The notes: generated from the sequence alone by a model not told the origin. 64,000 bases of DNA from Bradyrhizobium sp. sBnM-33 (GCF_032917945.1 NZ_CP136624.1:4340001-4404000), one strand, 5' to 3'. Shown: positions 45,850-54,216, numbered from the stretch's first letter. Numbers and translations are program-made.

Positions 45850-46271
45850 GACTCGCCCTCATTCTCATGTGGCGCGAGCGTATCCGTTCTCCCTCCCCCT
45901 GAAAGGGGGAGGGTTGGGGTGGGGGTTGCCACCGCTTGCGCAAGCCTCTCAGTGTGCCCGAGCAGGTCGCTGGGCACGCCCTCCAAATTCGACAGCACGT
46001 CATTGTTCCAGTAGCGAACGACGGTAATGCCTTTCTCGGCAAGCCACTGTGTTCGACGATCGTCGGCTTGCTTACGCTGTTCTGCGTGTTGTCCGCCGTC
46101 CACTTCGACAGCGAGACGGAGCCGGGAGCAATAGAAGTCGACTGTGTATGGCCCGATCGGATGCTGCTTTCTGAATGAAAGGCCATTTAGTTGGTCACGG
46201 CGCAGCGCACGCCACAGCCGCAATTCAGCATCCGTCATGTTTGCGCGGAGAGATCGCGCCCTAGCGGTCAT
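45846..46271 (-). CDS. DUF559 (Vsr/PD-(D/E)XK-like) endonuclease-domain protein, inserted in liv operon
   Basis: A 141-residue DUF559 protein related to very-short-patch-repair-like nucleases. The core reads TDAELRLWRALRRDQLNG, FRKQHPIGPYTVDFYCSRLRLAVEVDG and GGQHAEQ, with the catalytic-type acidic residues (VDFYC..VEVDGGQH) present. The last 24 residues (PTPTLPLSGGGRTDTLAP) are a translation of a downstream REP palindrome rather than protein sequence. Its stop overlaps the livF start by 4 bases, and 92 bases separate it from livG. It sits between two matching REP palindromes, suggesting it travelled with them. Activity is unproven. Confidence 0.88.
   Translation of the reverse strand: MTARARSLRANMTDAELRLWRALRRDQLNGLSFRKQHPIGPYTVDFYCSRLRLAVEVDGGQHAEQRKQADDRRTQWLAEKGITVVRYWNNDVLSNLEGVPSDLLGHTERLAQAVATPTPTLPLSGGGRTDTLAPHENEGES
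45891..45913. repeat. REP palindrome, CCTCCCCCT family (within 3' end of DUF559 gene)
   Basis: A 10-bp perfect stem CCCTCCCCCT / AGGGGGAGGG with a GAA loop. It forms part of the DUF559 coding frame. The same stem type occurs on the other side of the gene at 46321-46343, and a related one at 15047-15070. Confidence 0.85.
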
Positions 46272-46320
46272 ATCTTTCGTGCGGGAAAAGCGTGACCCCC
46301 ACCCGCCCGCTTCGCGGTCG

Positions 46321-46343
46321 ACCTCCCCCTTGCAGGGGGAGGT
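46321..46343. repeat. REP palindrome, CCTCCCCCT family (between livG and DUF559)
   Basis: A 10-bp perfect stem ACCTCCCCCT / AGGGGGAGGT with a TGC loop, immediately upstream of the DUF559 gene. Together with 45891-45913 it brackets the nuclease gene. Confidence 0.85.
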
Positions 46344-46363
46344 TGGTTTTTCGCGTGACACGC

Positions 46364-47197
46364 TCACGTCCCGCTCTCCATCACCGCGATGGCTTCCTCC
46401 TCGTCGGCGCCGAGATAGGCCGCGATCACTTTGGGATCGTCGCGGATCTCTTTCGGCGTGCCCTCGGCAATCTTCAACCCGTGGTCCATCACCACGACGT
46501 GGTCGGAGATTTCCATCACCACGCTCATGTCGTGCTCGATGAGCAGGATCGAAGTGCCCTGGTCGGCGCGGATCGAAAGCAGCAATTCGCTCAATGCAGC
46601 GCTTTCGCGCGCATTCAACCCCGCCGCCGGCTCGTCGAGGCAGAGCAGGGCGGGCTGGGTGCACATCGCGCGCGCGATTTCCAGACGCCGCTGGTCGCCA
46701 TAAGGCAGGTTGCCGGCGGCATCGTCGGCTCGGGCGAGCAATCCGATGCGGTCGAGCCAGATCCGCGCCAGATCGATCGCGGCCTGTTCGGCGTGGCGCC
46801 AGGACGGCGCCCCGATCAGGCCAAGGAACGTCAACCCGGAGGCGCGCATCAGCGCGTTGTGCTGTGCGACCATCAGGTTTTCCAGCGCCGTCATCCCGGG
46901 AAACAGGCGGATGTTCTGAAAGGTGCGCGCGACCTTGGCCAGTTTGGCGATCCGGAAATCGTTCAGCCGCTCGAGCCGGATGGCGGGGCCGTCATCACGG
47001 GTGAGCCGGAGGGTGCCCGAGGTTGGCTTGTAGAAGCCGGTGATGCAGTTGAACACCGTGGTCTTGCCGGCACCGTTCGGTCCGATCAGCGCGGTGATCT
47101 TGCGCCGCTCGGCATCGAAGGAGAGATCATTGACGGCGACGATGCCGCCGAAGCGCATCGACAGGCGATCAACGGAGAGAATCGGATCGCCGCTCAT
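46364..47197 (-). CDS. livG: Branched-chain amino-acid ABC transporter, ATP-binding protein LivG
   Basis: A 277-residue ABC ATPase of the LivG type. Walker A IGPNGAGKTT near residue 38, the family-specific TFQNIRLFPGMTALENLMVA, signature LPYGDQRRLEIARAM and Walker B LLCLDEPAAGLN are intact. Its start overlaps the livM stop by 4 bases (ATGA). Downstream comes the DUF559 insertion, then livF. Confidence 0.96.
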   Translation of the reverse strand: MSGDPILSVDRLSMRFGGIVAVNDLSFDAERRKITALIGPNGAGKTTVFNCITGFYKPTSGTLRLTRDDGPAIRLERLNDFRIAKLAKVARTFQNIRLFPGMTALENLMVAQHNALMRASGLTFLGLIGAPSWRHAEQAAIDLARIWLDRIGLLARADDAAGNLPYGDQRRLEIARAMCTQPALLCLDEPAAGLNARESAALSELLLSIRADQGTSILLIEHDMSVVMEISDHVVVMDHGLKIAEGTPKEIRDDPKVIAAYLGADEEEAIAVMESGT

Positions 47198-48513
47198 CCG
47201 TGTCCCTCCTTGACGAGGTCGGACGAAATCGCCTGGCTGTGCTTGAGAAACACGGTTGGCGCGCGATGGCCGACCAGCCCGCGCGGTCGCCAGATCATCA
47301 ACAGCACCATCGCCATGCCGAACACCAGCATGCGGTATTGGTCGAGCCCGCGAAACAGCTCGAAGCCGCCAATCATGGCCAGCGCAGCCAGCGCCACGCC
47401 GAGCTGCGACCCCATGCCGCCCAGCACCACGATCGCCAGCACCAGCGCCGATTCGTGGAAGGTGAAGGATTCCGGGCTGATGAAGCCCTGCCTGGTCGCG
47501 AAGAACGCGCCGGCGAGACCGCCGAATAACGCGCCGGTTGCAAATGCCGTCAGCTTGGTCGTGGTGGTGTTGATGCCAAGCGCGCGACAGGCGACTTCGT
47601 CCTCGCGCAACGCTTCCCAGGCGCGGCCGATCGGCAGGCGGCGCAGGCGGATCGTGACCCAGTTGGTCAGCAGGGCCAGCGCCAGGATAATGTAGAATAG
47701 AAACACGATGCGGTGCGTCGGCGAGAACTCGATGCCGAGCAGGGCCGCAAGCCCATCGTCGGCGGGCGTCAGCGGAATGCCGAACAGGGTCGGCCGCGGA
47801 ATACCGGTAACACCGTTTGGCCCGCCGGTTACGCTCTGCCAGTTGATGAGGACGAGGCGGATGATCTCGCCGAAGGCCAGCGTGACGATGGCGAGATAAT
47901 CGCCGCGCAGCCGCAGCACAGGAAAGCCGAGCAGCACGCCCCAGAACGCGGCGAGAATGCCGGCGAGCGGCAGGCAGATCCAGAACGACAGCCCGAAATT
48001 GGTGGCGAGCAGCGCGTAGGAATAGGCGCCCACCGCATAGAACGCGACATAGCCGAGGTCGAGCAGGCCGGCGAGGCCGACCACCACGTTCAGTCCCCAT
48101 CCGAGCATCACGTAGGTGAGCACGAGGATGGCGAGGTCGAGAATGTAGCGCTCATTATAGAAGAGGACCGGCACCAGGAACGTGAACACCAGCAGCACCG
48201 GCGCGACCAGGCGTCCGGCGAGCGACAGCGCGCTTTGTACCGAAGGTGGCACCACCCTGACGGTGTCGACCGGTCCCCACCATTGCCGCAGCAACTCGAC
48301 GAGGATGCTGCCGCCGAACACGGCCGCGACCATGATGGCGAGGTCGTCGAAGCGCGTCCAATAGACCAATTGCCCTTGCGGACCGGCCTCGGTGCGCACA
48401 CCGATCATCAGCGAAAACAGCACCAGCGCCACGAACGCGCTGATCAGCGCTTTCTTGAGGATGAAGGCGGCGCCCGGAGCGCGCGAGGTTTGGGCGGCGG
48501 GGGGTGCGCTCAC
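47194..48513 (-). CDS. livM: Branched-chain amino-acid ABC transporter, permease LivM
   Basis: A 439-residue permease with an N-terminal cytoplasmic stretch, several membrane helices and the LivM signature GLNVVVGLAGLLDLGYVAFYAVGA in the middle, then the EAA-like loop RALGINTTTTKLTAFATGA. The start is a GTG at 48513, 11 bases after the livH stop, because that gives the expected N-terminus; a longer frame reads back into livH. The C-terminal tail (KHSQAISSDLVKEGHG) is slightly extended relative to short family members. Confidence 0.94.
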   Translation of the reverse strand: MSAPPAAQTSRAPGAAFILKKALISAFVALVLFSLMIGVRTEAGPQGQLVYWTRFDDLAIMVAAVFGGSILVELLRQWWGPVDTVRVVPPSVQSALSLAGRLVAPVLLVFTFLVPVLFYNERYILDLAILVLTYVMLGWGLNVVVGLAGLLDLGYVAFYAVGAYSYALLATNFGLSFWICLPLAGILAAFWGVLLGFPVLRLRGDYLAIVTLAFGEIIRLVLINWQSVTGGPNGVTGIPRPTLFGIPLTPADDGLAALLGIEFSPTHRIVFLFYIILALALLTNWVTIRLRRLPIGRAWEALREDEVACRALGINTTTTKLTAFATGALFGGLAGAFFATRQGFISPESFTFHESALVLAIVVLGGMGSQLGVALAALAMIGGFELFRGLDQYRMLVFGMAMVLLMIWRPRGLVGHRAPTVFLKHSQAISSDLVKEGHG

Positions 48514-48524
48514 GCTGCCGCCCG

Positions 48525-49442
48525 TCAGACTTTTTCGACTTCGGGCCGGCCGAGCAGGCCGGTCGGAAGGAAGATCAGAACTACGATCAGGATCGAGAAC
48601 GCGGCGACGTCCTTGTATTCGACCGAGAAATAGGCCGACCACAGCGTCTCGATCAGGCCGATCAGGAGACCGCCGAGCATCGCCCCGGGCAGCGAGCCGA
48701 TGCCGCCGAGCACGGCCGCGGTGAACGCCTTGATGCCGGCGACGAAGCCCATGAAGAAATCGACCAGCCCGTAATAGAGTAGGTACATCATGCCGGCGAC
48801 GGCGGCGAGAGCTGCGCCAATCACGAAGGTCATGGAAATGGTGCGGTCGACGTCGACGCCGAGCAGGGAGGCCATGGTCTGGTCCTGTTCGCAGGCCCGC
48901 ATGTCGCGGCCGAGCCGCGTGCTCGACACCAGCCAGGTGAACAGCGCCAGCAGCACGATCGTGGTGATGACGACGATGATCTGGATGTTGGAAAGCTGCA
49001 CGATAAAGCCTTCAGAACCCTCATGCAGCGTATAGCCGCCGGTGATGATCGGCGGCACCGGCTTGACCCGGGCGCCCTGGGCGACCTGCGAATAATTGGT
49101 CAGCACGAATGACATGCCGATGGCGGAAAGCATCGGCGCCAGGCGGAACGAGTGCCGCAGCGGCCGGTAGGCGATACGCTCGACCGCCCAGCCATAGAGC
49201 GCAGTGATCGCCATCGAGACCAGCAGCACGACCAAGAGGATGAGCGGGATGGCGGTCAGCCCGAACGAGACCAGGATCAGGAAGGTGATCAGGGCGATGA
49301 AGCCGCCGATCATGAAAATATCGCCATGGGCGAAATTGATCATGCCGACGATGCCGTAGACCATCGTGTAGCCGATCGCGATCAGACCGTAGATCGAGCC
49401 GAGCACGAGGCCGTTGATCAGTTGCTGGGCGAAATAATCCAT
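48525..49442 (-). CDS. livH: Branched-chain amino-acid ABC transporter, permease LivH
   Basis: A 305-residue permease forming the other half of the channel. The N-terminus QQLINGLVLGSIYGLIAIGYTMVYGIVGMINFAHGDIFM is the diagnostic LivH block, and the cytoplasmic loop ACEQDQTMASLLGVDVDRTI carries the ATPase-contact motif. It is the first gene of the operon (livH-livM-livG-DUF559-livF-binding protein). The 274-base upstream region should hold the operon promoter. Confidence 0.96.
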   Translation of the reverse strand: MDYFAQQLINGLVLGSIYGLIAIGYTMVYGIVGMINFAHGDIFMIGGFIALITFLILVSFGLTAIPLILLVVLLVSMAITALYGWAVERIAYRPLRHSFRLAPMLSAIGMSFVLTNYSQVAQGARVKPVPPIITGGYTLHEGSEGFIVQLSNIQIIVVITTIVLLALFTWLVSSTRLGRDMRACEQDQTMASLLGVDVDRTISMTFVIGAALAAVAGMMYLLYYGLVDFFMGFVAGIKAFTAAVLGGIGSLPGAMLGGLLIGLIETLWSAYFSVEYKDVAAFSILIVVLIFLPTGLLGRPEVEKV

Positions 49443-49716
49443 GCGCTGCCGTTTGTTGCATCAGGACGCGGAGAGAGCTCCGGCAGCCCATGACGACGCG
49501 TCGTGTCATTTTCTAACAGTGGGAACTGGGGGCGGCAACAGCGCCGGCTGCGGCTTATTTGGCTTGTACAGAGCTAGTTTTTGCGCAGCGGTTCCGACGC
49601 CACAGTCCTGACACGGCATTGCCTTCCGATGATCCCACCGGAACCGCTGTTCCGCTGCAACCGACGCCGTGGCTCTCCGTTACTTCGGGCTACGTCTCAG
49701 CAACGGAGATCCCTCG

Positions 49717-49890
49717 ATGAACAAGATGAACCAGAACCCGGGCCAACAGAACCAGAACCCGGGCCAGAAGCCAAGTCAGAAGCCAGGCCAGCAGCAGCAG
49801 GGCGGCGGTCAGAAGCCGGGCCAACAGCAGCAGGATCCTGGCCGTCAGGGTCAGAAACCCAGCCAGGATCCACGGCAGATGCCGGAGTAG
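49717..49890 (+). CDS. Small Gln/Pro/Gly-rich repeat protein (57 aa)
   Basis: A 57-residue protein made almost entirely of Q, P, G, N and K in imperfect NPGQ/KPGQQ repeats (NQNPGQQNQNPGQKPSQKPGQ). It has a GGAG box 9 bases upstream, and a terminator immediately downstream, which supports its being real. Likely disordered and hydrophilic, perhaps desiccation- or stress-related like other such short proteins; function unknown. Confidence 0.68.
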   Translation: MNKMNQNPGQQNQNPGQKPSQKPGQQQQGGGQKPGQQQQDPGRQGQKPSQDPRQMPE

Positions 49891-49895
49891 AAAAA

Positions 49896-49920
49896 GATCC
49901 CGCCGAAAGGCGGGATTTTC
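49896..49920 (+). terminator. Rho-independent terminator after the small repeat protein
   Basis: Stem ATCCCGCC (49897-49904) with GGCGGGAT (49909-49916), GAAA loop, followed by TTTC. A run of As before the stem could make it work on the other strand too. Confidence 0.88.
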
Positions 49921-49969
49921 TTGTGCGCGCTCCGGCCACTACCGTCGTGGCCGACCGGACTTGATTCCC

Positions 49970-50093
49970 ATTCGTGTCCCGGACGCGGCGCAGCGCCTCT
50001 TGGCGGTGCGCCGCAGAGCCGGGACCCTAGATGCAGCCTGGGTCCCGGCTCTGCGTCGCGTCATTTCGTGCCGCGCCGCGTCCGGGACACGAG
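49970..50093. repeat. REP-like palindrome (GTGTCCCGGACGCGGC family)
   Basis: Inverted copies of TCGTGTCCCGGACGCGGCGC bracket about 80 bases containing a second nested palindrome (GAGCCGGGACC and GGTCCCGGCTC). It lies just after the pcaC stop. Confidence 0.8.
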
Positions 50094-50135
50094 TGCGATC
50101 GAGGCCGCAGCGCCAGCCGCTACAACCCCGCCCAG

Positions 50136-50528
50136 CTAACTCTTCAGCAAACCCAATTCCGCGATGATCGCGTTCGCCTCCTTGACGGCGTGGTTGGCCG
50201 CCGGCACGCCGCAATAGATCGCCTGCTGCAGCAGGATTTCCTTGATGTCATCGGGCGTGAAGCCGCCTTCGGCAAGCGCCGCGCGCACATGCAGGCGGAA
50301 TTCATCCCACTGTCCCAGTGCCACCATGGTGCCGATCACGAGCACGCGGCGGGTGCGGTGATCGAAATGCGGCCGGGTCCAGATGTCGCCCCAGGCATAG
50401 CGGGTGATCAGGTCCTGAAAATCGGTGTTGAACGCGTTGCGGTTCTTGATCGACTTGTCGACCCACTCATTGCCGAGCACCTTGCGGCGCTGGGCCATGC
50501 CCTCATCGCGGCGTTGGTTGTCATCCAT
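50136..50528 (-). CDS. pcaC: 4-carboxymuconolactone decarboxylase
   Basis: PcaC removes CO2 from 4-carboxymuconolactone to give the enol-lactone of beta-ketoadipate. The 130-residue protein has the AhpD/CMD fold features, including VLIGTMVALGQWDEFRLHVRAAL and the C-terminal LLQQAIYCGVPAANHAVKEA segment. It starts at ATG 50528; a longer frame begins inside a REP element. It is the third gene of the pcaB-pcaD-pcaC set. Confidence 0.93.
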   Translation of the reverse strand: MDDNQRRDEGMAQRRKVLGNEWVDKSIKNRNAFNTDFQDLITRYAWGDIWTRPHFDHRTRRVLVIGTMVALGQWDEFRLHVRAALAEGGFTPDDIKEILLQQAIYCGVPAANHAVKEANAIIAELGLLKS

Positions 50529-50544
50529 GGTAAGATCTCTCCCC

Positions 50545-50626
50545 GTCATTGCGAGGAGCGAAGCGACGAAGCAATCCATGTATCCGAAAGCGGTGAAATG
50601 GATTGGTTCGCTTCGCTCGCAATGAC
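50545..50626. repeat. REP-like palindrome between pcaD and pcaC (GTCATTGCGAG family)
   Basis: An 82-base element bounded by GTCATTGCGAG and CTCGCAATGAC with inner inverted GCGAAGCGA / TCGCTTCGC copies and a central AATGGATTGG. Confidence 0.85.
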
Positions 50627-50638
50627 GTCTCTGGTTAG

Positions 50639-51421
50639 CTACCGTTGCGTCAGAAAACCGATCACCACTTCGGTGAAGGCGTGCGGCTGCTCGACGTTGG
50701 AAATATGCGCGGCATCGAGCAGTGTCATGCTGGCGCCGGGAATCCGGCTGCGCATGAATTCGGCGTCCGCCACCGTCGTCGACATGTCGTGACGGCCGGC
50801 GATCACCAGCGTCGGACTCTTGATCCTGGGCAGCAGCTCACGCTGGTCGAGCGTCGACAGCGCCTCGCAGCAGGCGATGTAGCCGTCGACCGGCGTGGTC
50901 AGCATCATCGCCTTCATATTGGCGGTGATCTGCGGCTCGCGCTCACGAAAGTCCGCGGTCAGCCAGCCGGCAATCACGGTATCGGCCACCGCGGCGATGC
51001 CGCCTTCCTTCACCGCCTTGATGCGCTCGTGCCAGCGCGTCGGGTCCGGGTAATAGCAGGTAGTATTGGACAGGATGATCTTGCCGAATCTGTCAGGCGC
51101 GTTGGCGCCCAGCCATTGCCCGACCATGCCGCCCATCGATAGGCCGCACCAATGCGTTCGCGCGATGTTGAGATCGTCGAGGATCGCCAGCACGTCGCGG
51201 CCGAAACGTTCCAGCGAGTAGGGCCCGGGCGGCACGCTCGACTTGCCATGGCCGCGCCGGTCGTAGCGGATGACGCGGAACACCTGAGTGAGCGCCTTCA
51301 TCTGCGGCTCCCACATCTGCATAGTCGAGCCCAGCGAATTCGACAGCATCAGCGTCGGTCCACCGTCGCGGCCTTCGACGAATACGTTGAGCAGGCAACC
51401 GTCGGCGTCGATCATCGGCAT
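50639..51421 (-). CDS. pcaD: 3-oxoadipate enol-lactonase
   Basis: PcaD hydrolyses beta-ketoadipate enol-lactone. The 260-residue alpha/beta hydrolase has the nucleophile elbow GLSMGGMVGQWLG (Ser near residue 95), an aspartate in AGRHDMST and the histidine in LDAAHISNVEQP. The start at 51421 is normal. It is separated from pcaC by a REP and from pcaB by another, yet gene order pcaB-pcaD-pcaC on one strand suggests one operon. Confidence 0.95.
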   Translation of the reverse strand: MPMIDADGCLLNVFVEGRDGGPTLMLSNSLGSTMQMWEPQMKALTQVFRVIRYDRRGHGKSSVPPGPYSLERFGRDVLAILDDLNIARTHWCGLSMGGMVGQWLGANAPDRFGKIILSNTTCYYPDPTRWHERIKAVKEGGIAAVADTVIAGWLTADFREREPQITANMKAMMLTTPVDGYIACCEALSTLDQRELLPRIKSPTLVIAGRHDMSTTVADAEFMRSRIPGASMTLLDAAHISNVEQPHAFTEVVIGFLTQR

Positions 51422-51438
51422 GGGTTTAGGCCTCCGCT

Positions 51439-51521
51439 GTCATGCGCGGACTTGATCCGCGCATCCATCCAAAAAGAGTCTATTCAAGGTGATGGATTGC
51501 CGGGTCAAGCCCGGCAATGAC
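51439..51521. repeat. REP-like palindrome between pcaB and pcaD (CCCGGCAATGAC family)
   Basis: An 83-base element with two hairpins: GCGCGGACTTGATCCGCGC and GCCGGGTCAAGCCCGGC, ending AATGAC, separated by AAAAAGAGTCTATTCAAGG. Confidence 0.82.
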
Positions 51522-51522
51522 A

Positions 51523-52878
51523 TCATCCTTTGTCGATTGAAGCGAGCAGGCGGTCGATCAGGGCTTGCGAAGCGCCCTGATAGGCCATCGGCTCGAAAAG
51601 TTCGGTAATCTTGTCGGCGGCGAGTTGTGCAGTGATTCTCGAATCTTGCGTCAGCACATCGCGCAGATGTTTCTTGTCCTTGACCGCCTTCTTGCTCGCA
51701 GCCTCGACCAGATGGTGCGCTTCGCTCTTGCCGATCTTTTCGGCCAGTGCCATCGCCACCGCTTCGGCCATGATCAGCCCATCGGTCGTGTTGAGATTGG
51801 CGCGCATGCGCGCGGCGTCGACTTCGAGCCCTTCCGCGATATCCACGGTGGCCGCAAGCGCACCTGATGTGACCAGCAATAGCGTCGGCAGTGTCGGCCA
51901 TTCCGCGTGCCACGGGCCGGCGCTGCGCTCGTGATCCTGCACTTGCGCGGCAAATATCGTCGCGGCGAGATTGGGCGCCATGGTGGCAGCGGCCAGCGCG
52001 CTGGCTGCCGCCACCGGATTGCGCTTGTGCGGCATGGTGGAAGAGCCGCCGCGGCCTCCGCCCGAGGGCTCGAAGGCTTCGCCGACATCGGTCTGCATCA
52101 TCAAGGAGACATCACGCGCGATCTTGCCGCAAGTGCCGGTGACGATAGCCAGCACGGAGGCCGCTTCGGCGATGCGGTCGCGGTGGGTGTGCCAGGGCGC
52201 GTCCGGCAATGGCAGCTTCAGTTCCTCGGCCAGTTTTTCCGCGACCGCCAATCCCTTGTCACCGAGGGCCGCGAGCGTACCGGCAGCGCCGCCAAATTGC
52301 AGCGCCAGTGCCTCGCCGCGCACGCGCTGCAGCCGCAGCTTCGAGCGCTGCAATGCAGCGGCATATTCGGCGAGCTTCAGGGCGAACGGCATCGGCAGCG
52401 CATGCTGCAGCCAGGTGCGGGCGACCACCGGCGTGTGGCGGTGCTGTCGGGCCAGCCCGGCAAAGCCTGCGATCGCACGATTAATGTCGGCTAGCAGCGC
52501 ATCGATGCCAGCACGAAGGCCGAGCATGGCGGCGGTATCTATGACGTCCTGGCTGGTCGCGCCCCAATGCACATAGCGTGCAGCCGCGGCATCCGATTTG
52601 GCGACATTTGCGGTCAGCGCCTTGACCAGGGGGATGGCGAGGTTGCCGGCTTTGGTCGCGGCATCAGCCAACGCGGCGATGTCGAATGATTCGGCCCGGC
52701 ACGCGCTGGTAATCGGGCCGGCCGCGCCTGCCGGAATCACCCCGGCTGCCGCCTCGGCGCGCGCCAGCGCCGCCTCGAAATCCAGCATGTTCTGCAGGCT
52801 CGCCATGTCGTCGCAGACGGCACGCATCGCGGCGCTTGACAGCATCGGGGAAAGCAAAGGGGAGAGGGACGTGCTCAT
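51523..52878 (-). CDS. pcaB: 3-carboxy-cis,cis-muconate cycloisomerase
   Basis: PcaB cycloisomerises 3-carboxymuconate, the ring-cleavage product of protocatechuate, to 4-carboxymuconolactone. It is a fumarase/aspartase-superfamily protein of 451 residues with the signature GGSSTMPHKRNPVAA near residue 280. N-terminal features (STSLSPLLSPMLSSAAMRAV) match the family. The protocatechuate dioxygenase genes pcaGH are not in this window. Confidence 0.95.
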   Translation of the reverse strand: MSTSLSPLLSPMLSSAAMRAVCDDMASLQNMLDFEAALARAEAAAGVIPAGAAGPITSACRAESFDIAALADAATKAGNLAIPLVKALTANVAKSDAAAARYVHWGATSQDVIDTAAMLGLRAGIDALLADINRAIAGFAGLARQHRHTPVVARTWLQHALPMPFALKLAEYAAALQRSKLRLQRVRGEALALQFGGAAGTLAALGDKGLAVAEKLAEELKLPLPDAPWHTHRDRIAEAASVLAIVTGTCGKIARDVSLMMQTDVGEAFEPSGGGRGGSSTMPHKRNPVAAASALAAATMAPNLAATIFAAQVQDHERSAGPWHAEWPTLPTLLLVTSGALAATVDIAEGLEVDAARMRANLNTTDGLIMAEAVAMALAEKIGKSEAHHLVEAASKKAVKDKKHLRDVLTQDSRITAQLAADKITELFEPMAYQGASQALIDRLLASIDKG

Positions 52879-53035
52879 CGGCGCGACCTAACCATTCCGG
52901 CCTGTCAATGCCAATGCCCTTATCGCCTTGTACTTGTTGCACTTGCGAATATGCATTGCTTATCGCCCTTCCTTTTGGCCCGGGCGTGCTTTACTTGGGG
53001 ACTATCAGGTTGACGCGATCCAGGAGGGCACCCCC

Positions 53036-53482
53036 ATGGCCATGACAATGAACGGCGAAGTCCAGCTTGCGGCGTCGCGCGAGGCCGTGTGGGCCAAACT
53101 GAACGATCCGGAAGTGCTGAAGGCCTGCATTCCCGGCTGCGAGGAGCTGGAAAAGACCGAGGATAACGGCTTCCGCGCCACCGCCAAAATGAAGGTCGGG
53201 CCGGTCTCGGCCCGCTTCAAGGGCAAGGTCATGCTGAGCGATCTCGACCCGCCCAACGGCTACAAGATTTCCGGCGAAGGTGAGGGCGGCGTCGCCGGCT
53301 TCGCCAAGGGGGGCGCCACGGTTGCGCTGACCGAGAAGGATGGCGGCACGCTCTTGAGTTATAATGTCGAGGCGCAGATCGGTGGCAAGCTGGCCCAGCT
53401 CGGACAGCGCCTGATCAACGGCGCGGCCAAGAAGCTGGCCGACGAATTCTTCACCAATTTCGGCAAGGCCGTGCAGGGCTGA
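53036..53482 (+). CDS. coxG: Carbon-monoxide dehydrogenase subunit G-like protein (SRPBCC family)
   Basis: A 148-residue SRPBCC/START-fold protein of the CoxG family, known to help recruit CO dehydrogenase to the membrane or support its maturation. The MAMTMNGEVQLAASREAVWAKLNDPEVLKACIPGCEEL opening, GFRATAKMKVGPV and DPPNGYKISGEGEGG motifs are diagnostic. Here it lacks the C-terminal hydrophobic anchor of longer CoxG proteins. It starts the cox gene set, after an AGGAGGG box; 185 bases separate it from coxS. Confidence 0.9.
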   Translation: MAMTMNGEVQLAASREAVWAKLNDPEVLKACIPGCEELEKTEDNGFRATAKMKVGPVSARFKGKVMLSDLDPPNGYKISGEGEGGVAGFAKGGATVALTEKDGGTLLSYNVEAQIGGKLAQLGQRLINGAAKKLADEFFTNFGKAVQG

Positions 53483-53535
53483 TCTTCAGGCTGATTCCTG
53501 CGCACCGGCCCTGGTCGAACAGGCCCGTCAAGTCA

Positions 53536-53568
53536 CTCAGGCTATGCCCCAGGCGAGGGGCTCCTGAG
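53536..53568. promoter_or_regulatory. Imperfect hairpin between coxG and coxS
   Basis: CTCAGG/CCTGAG and GCCCC/GGGGC form a two-part stem with an internal loop. There is no T-run. It could limit transcription from coxG to coxS or be an RNA processing site. Little else is recognisable in this 185-base gap. Confidence 0.35.
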
Positions 53569-53667
53569 GTTGCTCATTAGGGGGATGGCCCATATTATGG
53601 GCTTTGGAATGACTATAAACGCCTGCGCTGCCGGCATATCCGGAAGGTGCAGCTCAAGAGAGTGGTG

Positions 53668-54147
53668 ATGGCCAAGATTTCCCTGATCGTGAACGGTAAT
53701 CCCGTAAACGCCAACGTCGATCCCCGTACCCTTCTGGTTCAGTTTCTGCGGGAGAATCTCCGGCTGACGGGCACCCATGTCGGCTGCGATACTTCGCAGT
53801 GCGGCGCCTGCGTCGTGCATCTCGACGGTAAGGCGGTGAAGTCCTGCACCACGCTCGCAGTGATGGCTGACGGCCACGAGGTCAAGACCATCGAGAGCCT
53901 GGCGCCCGACGGCGCGCCGCTGCACCCGATGCAGGAAGCCTTTCGCGAGCATCACGGATTGCAGTGCGGCTTTTGCACGCCTGGCATGATCATGACCGCG
54001 GTCGATCTGGTCAACCGCAAGGGCCACGACCTTTCGGACCATGTCATCCGCGAGGAGCTCGAAGGCAATCTGTGCCGCTGCACTGGCTATCAGAATATCG
54101 TGACCTCGATCGCCGCCGGCGCCAAGGCAATGGCCAAATCCGCTTAA
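53668..54147 (+). CDS. coxS: (2Fe-2S) small subunit of a molybdenum hydroxylase, CoxS-like
   Basis: A 159-residue protein with both iron-sulfur centres of xanthine-oxidase-family small subunits: the plant-ferredoxin type [11 protein letters not shown] near residue 40 and the second, C-terminal cluster [10 protein letters not shown] ... CRCTGYQNI near residues 103-139. It carries electrons from the molybdenum site to FAD. The start at ATG 53668 gives the typical N-terminus [14 protein letters not shown]; a GTG seven codons upstream is possible. Order S then M, with the large subunit expected between, follows form II cox-type operons. Confidence 0.95.
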   Translation: MAKISLIVNGNPVNANVDPRTLLVQFLRENLRLTGTHVGCDTSQCGACVVHLDGKAVKSCTTLAVMADGHEVKTIESLAPDGAPLHPMQEAFREHHGLQCGFCTPGMIMTAVDLVNRKGHDLSDHVIREELEGNLCRCTGYQNIVTSIAAGAKAMAKSA

Positions 54148-54216
54148 CCAACATGCCCGCTTAATCGACAAGTTCGCCTAATCGATTTCATCGCGAGTAG
54201 CGATCAGGAAGTTCTC
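54148..54216. other. coxS-coxM gap where the large-subunit gene is missing
   Basis: Only 69 bases lie between coxS and coxM, where form II cox-type operons normally carry the ~2.3-kb coxL gene. The gap has a degenerate, three-fold CGCTTAA-like repeat (CCGCTTAAC, CCGCTTAATCGA, CGCCTAATCGA) and a trivial ATGCCCGCTTAA frame. Nothing recognisable as a large-subunit remnant remains. Confidence 0.7.

Noticed and set aside
45846..46271. Restriction-modification or mismatch-repair (Vsr) locus
   Set aside because: Only a DUF559 domain is present; no methyltransferase gene lies nearby, and the surroundings are a transporter operon.
47198..48100. Upstream extension of the livG frame to 578 codons
   Set aside because: The added part overlaps livM in another frame and is Arg/Pro-rich; the ATG at 47197 gives normal LivG and a 4-base overlap with livM.
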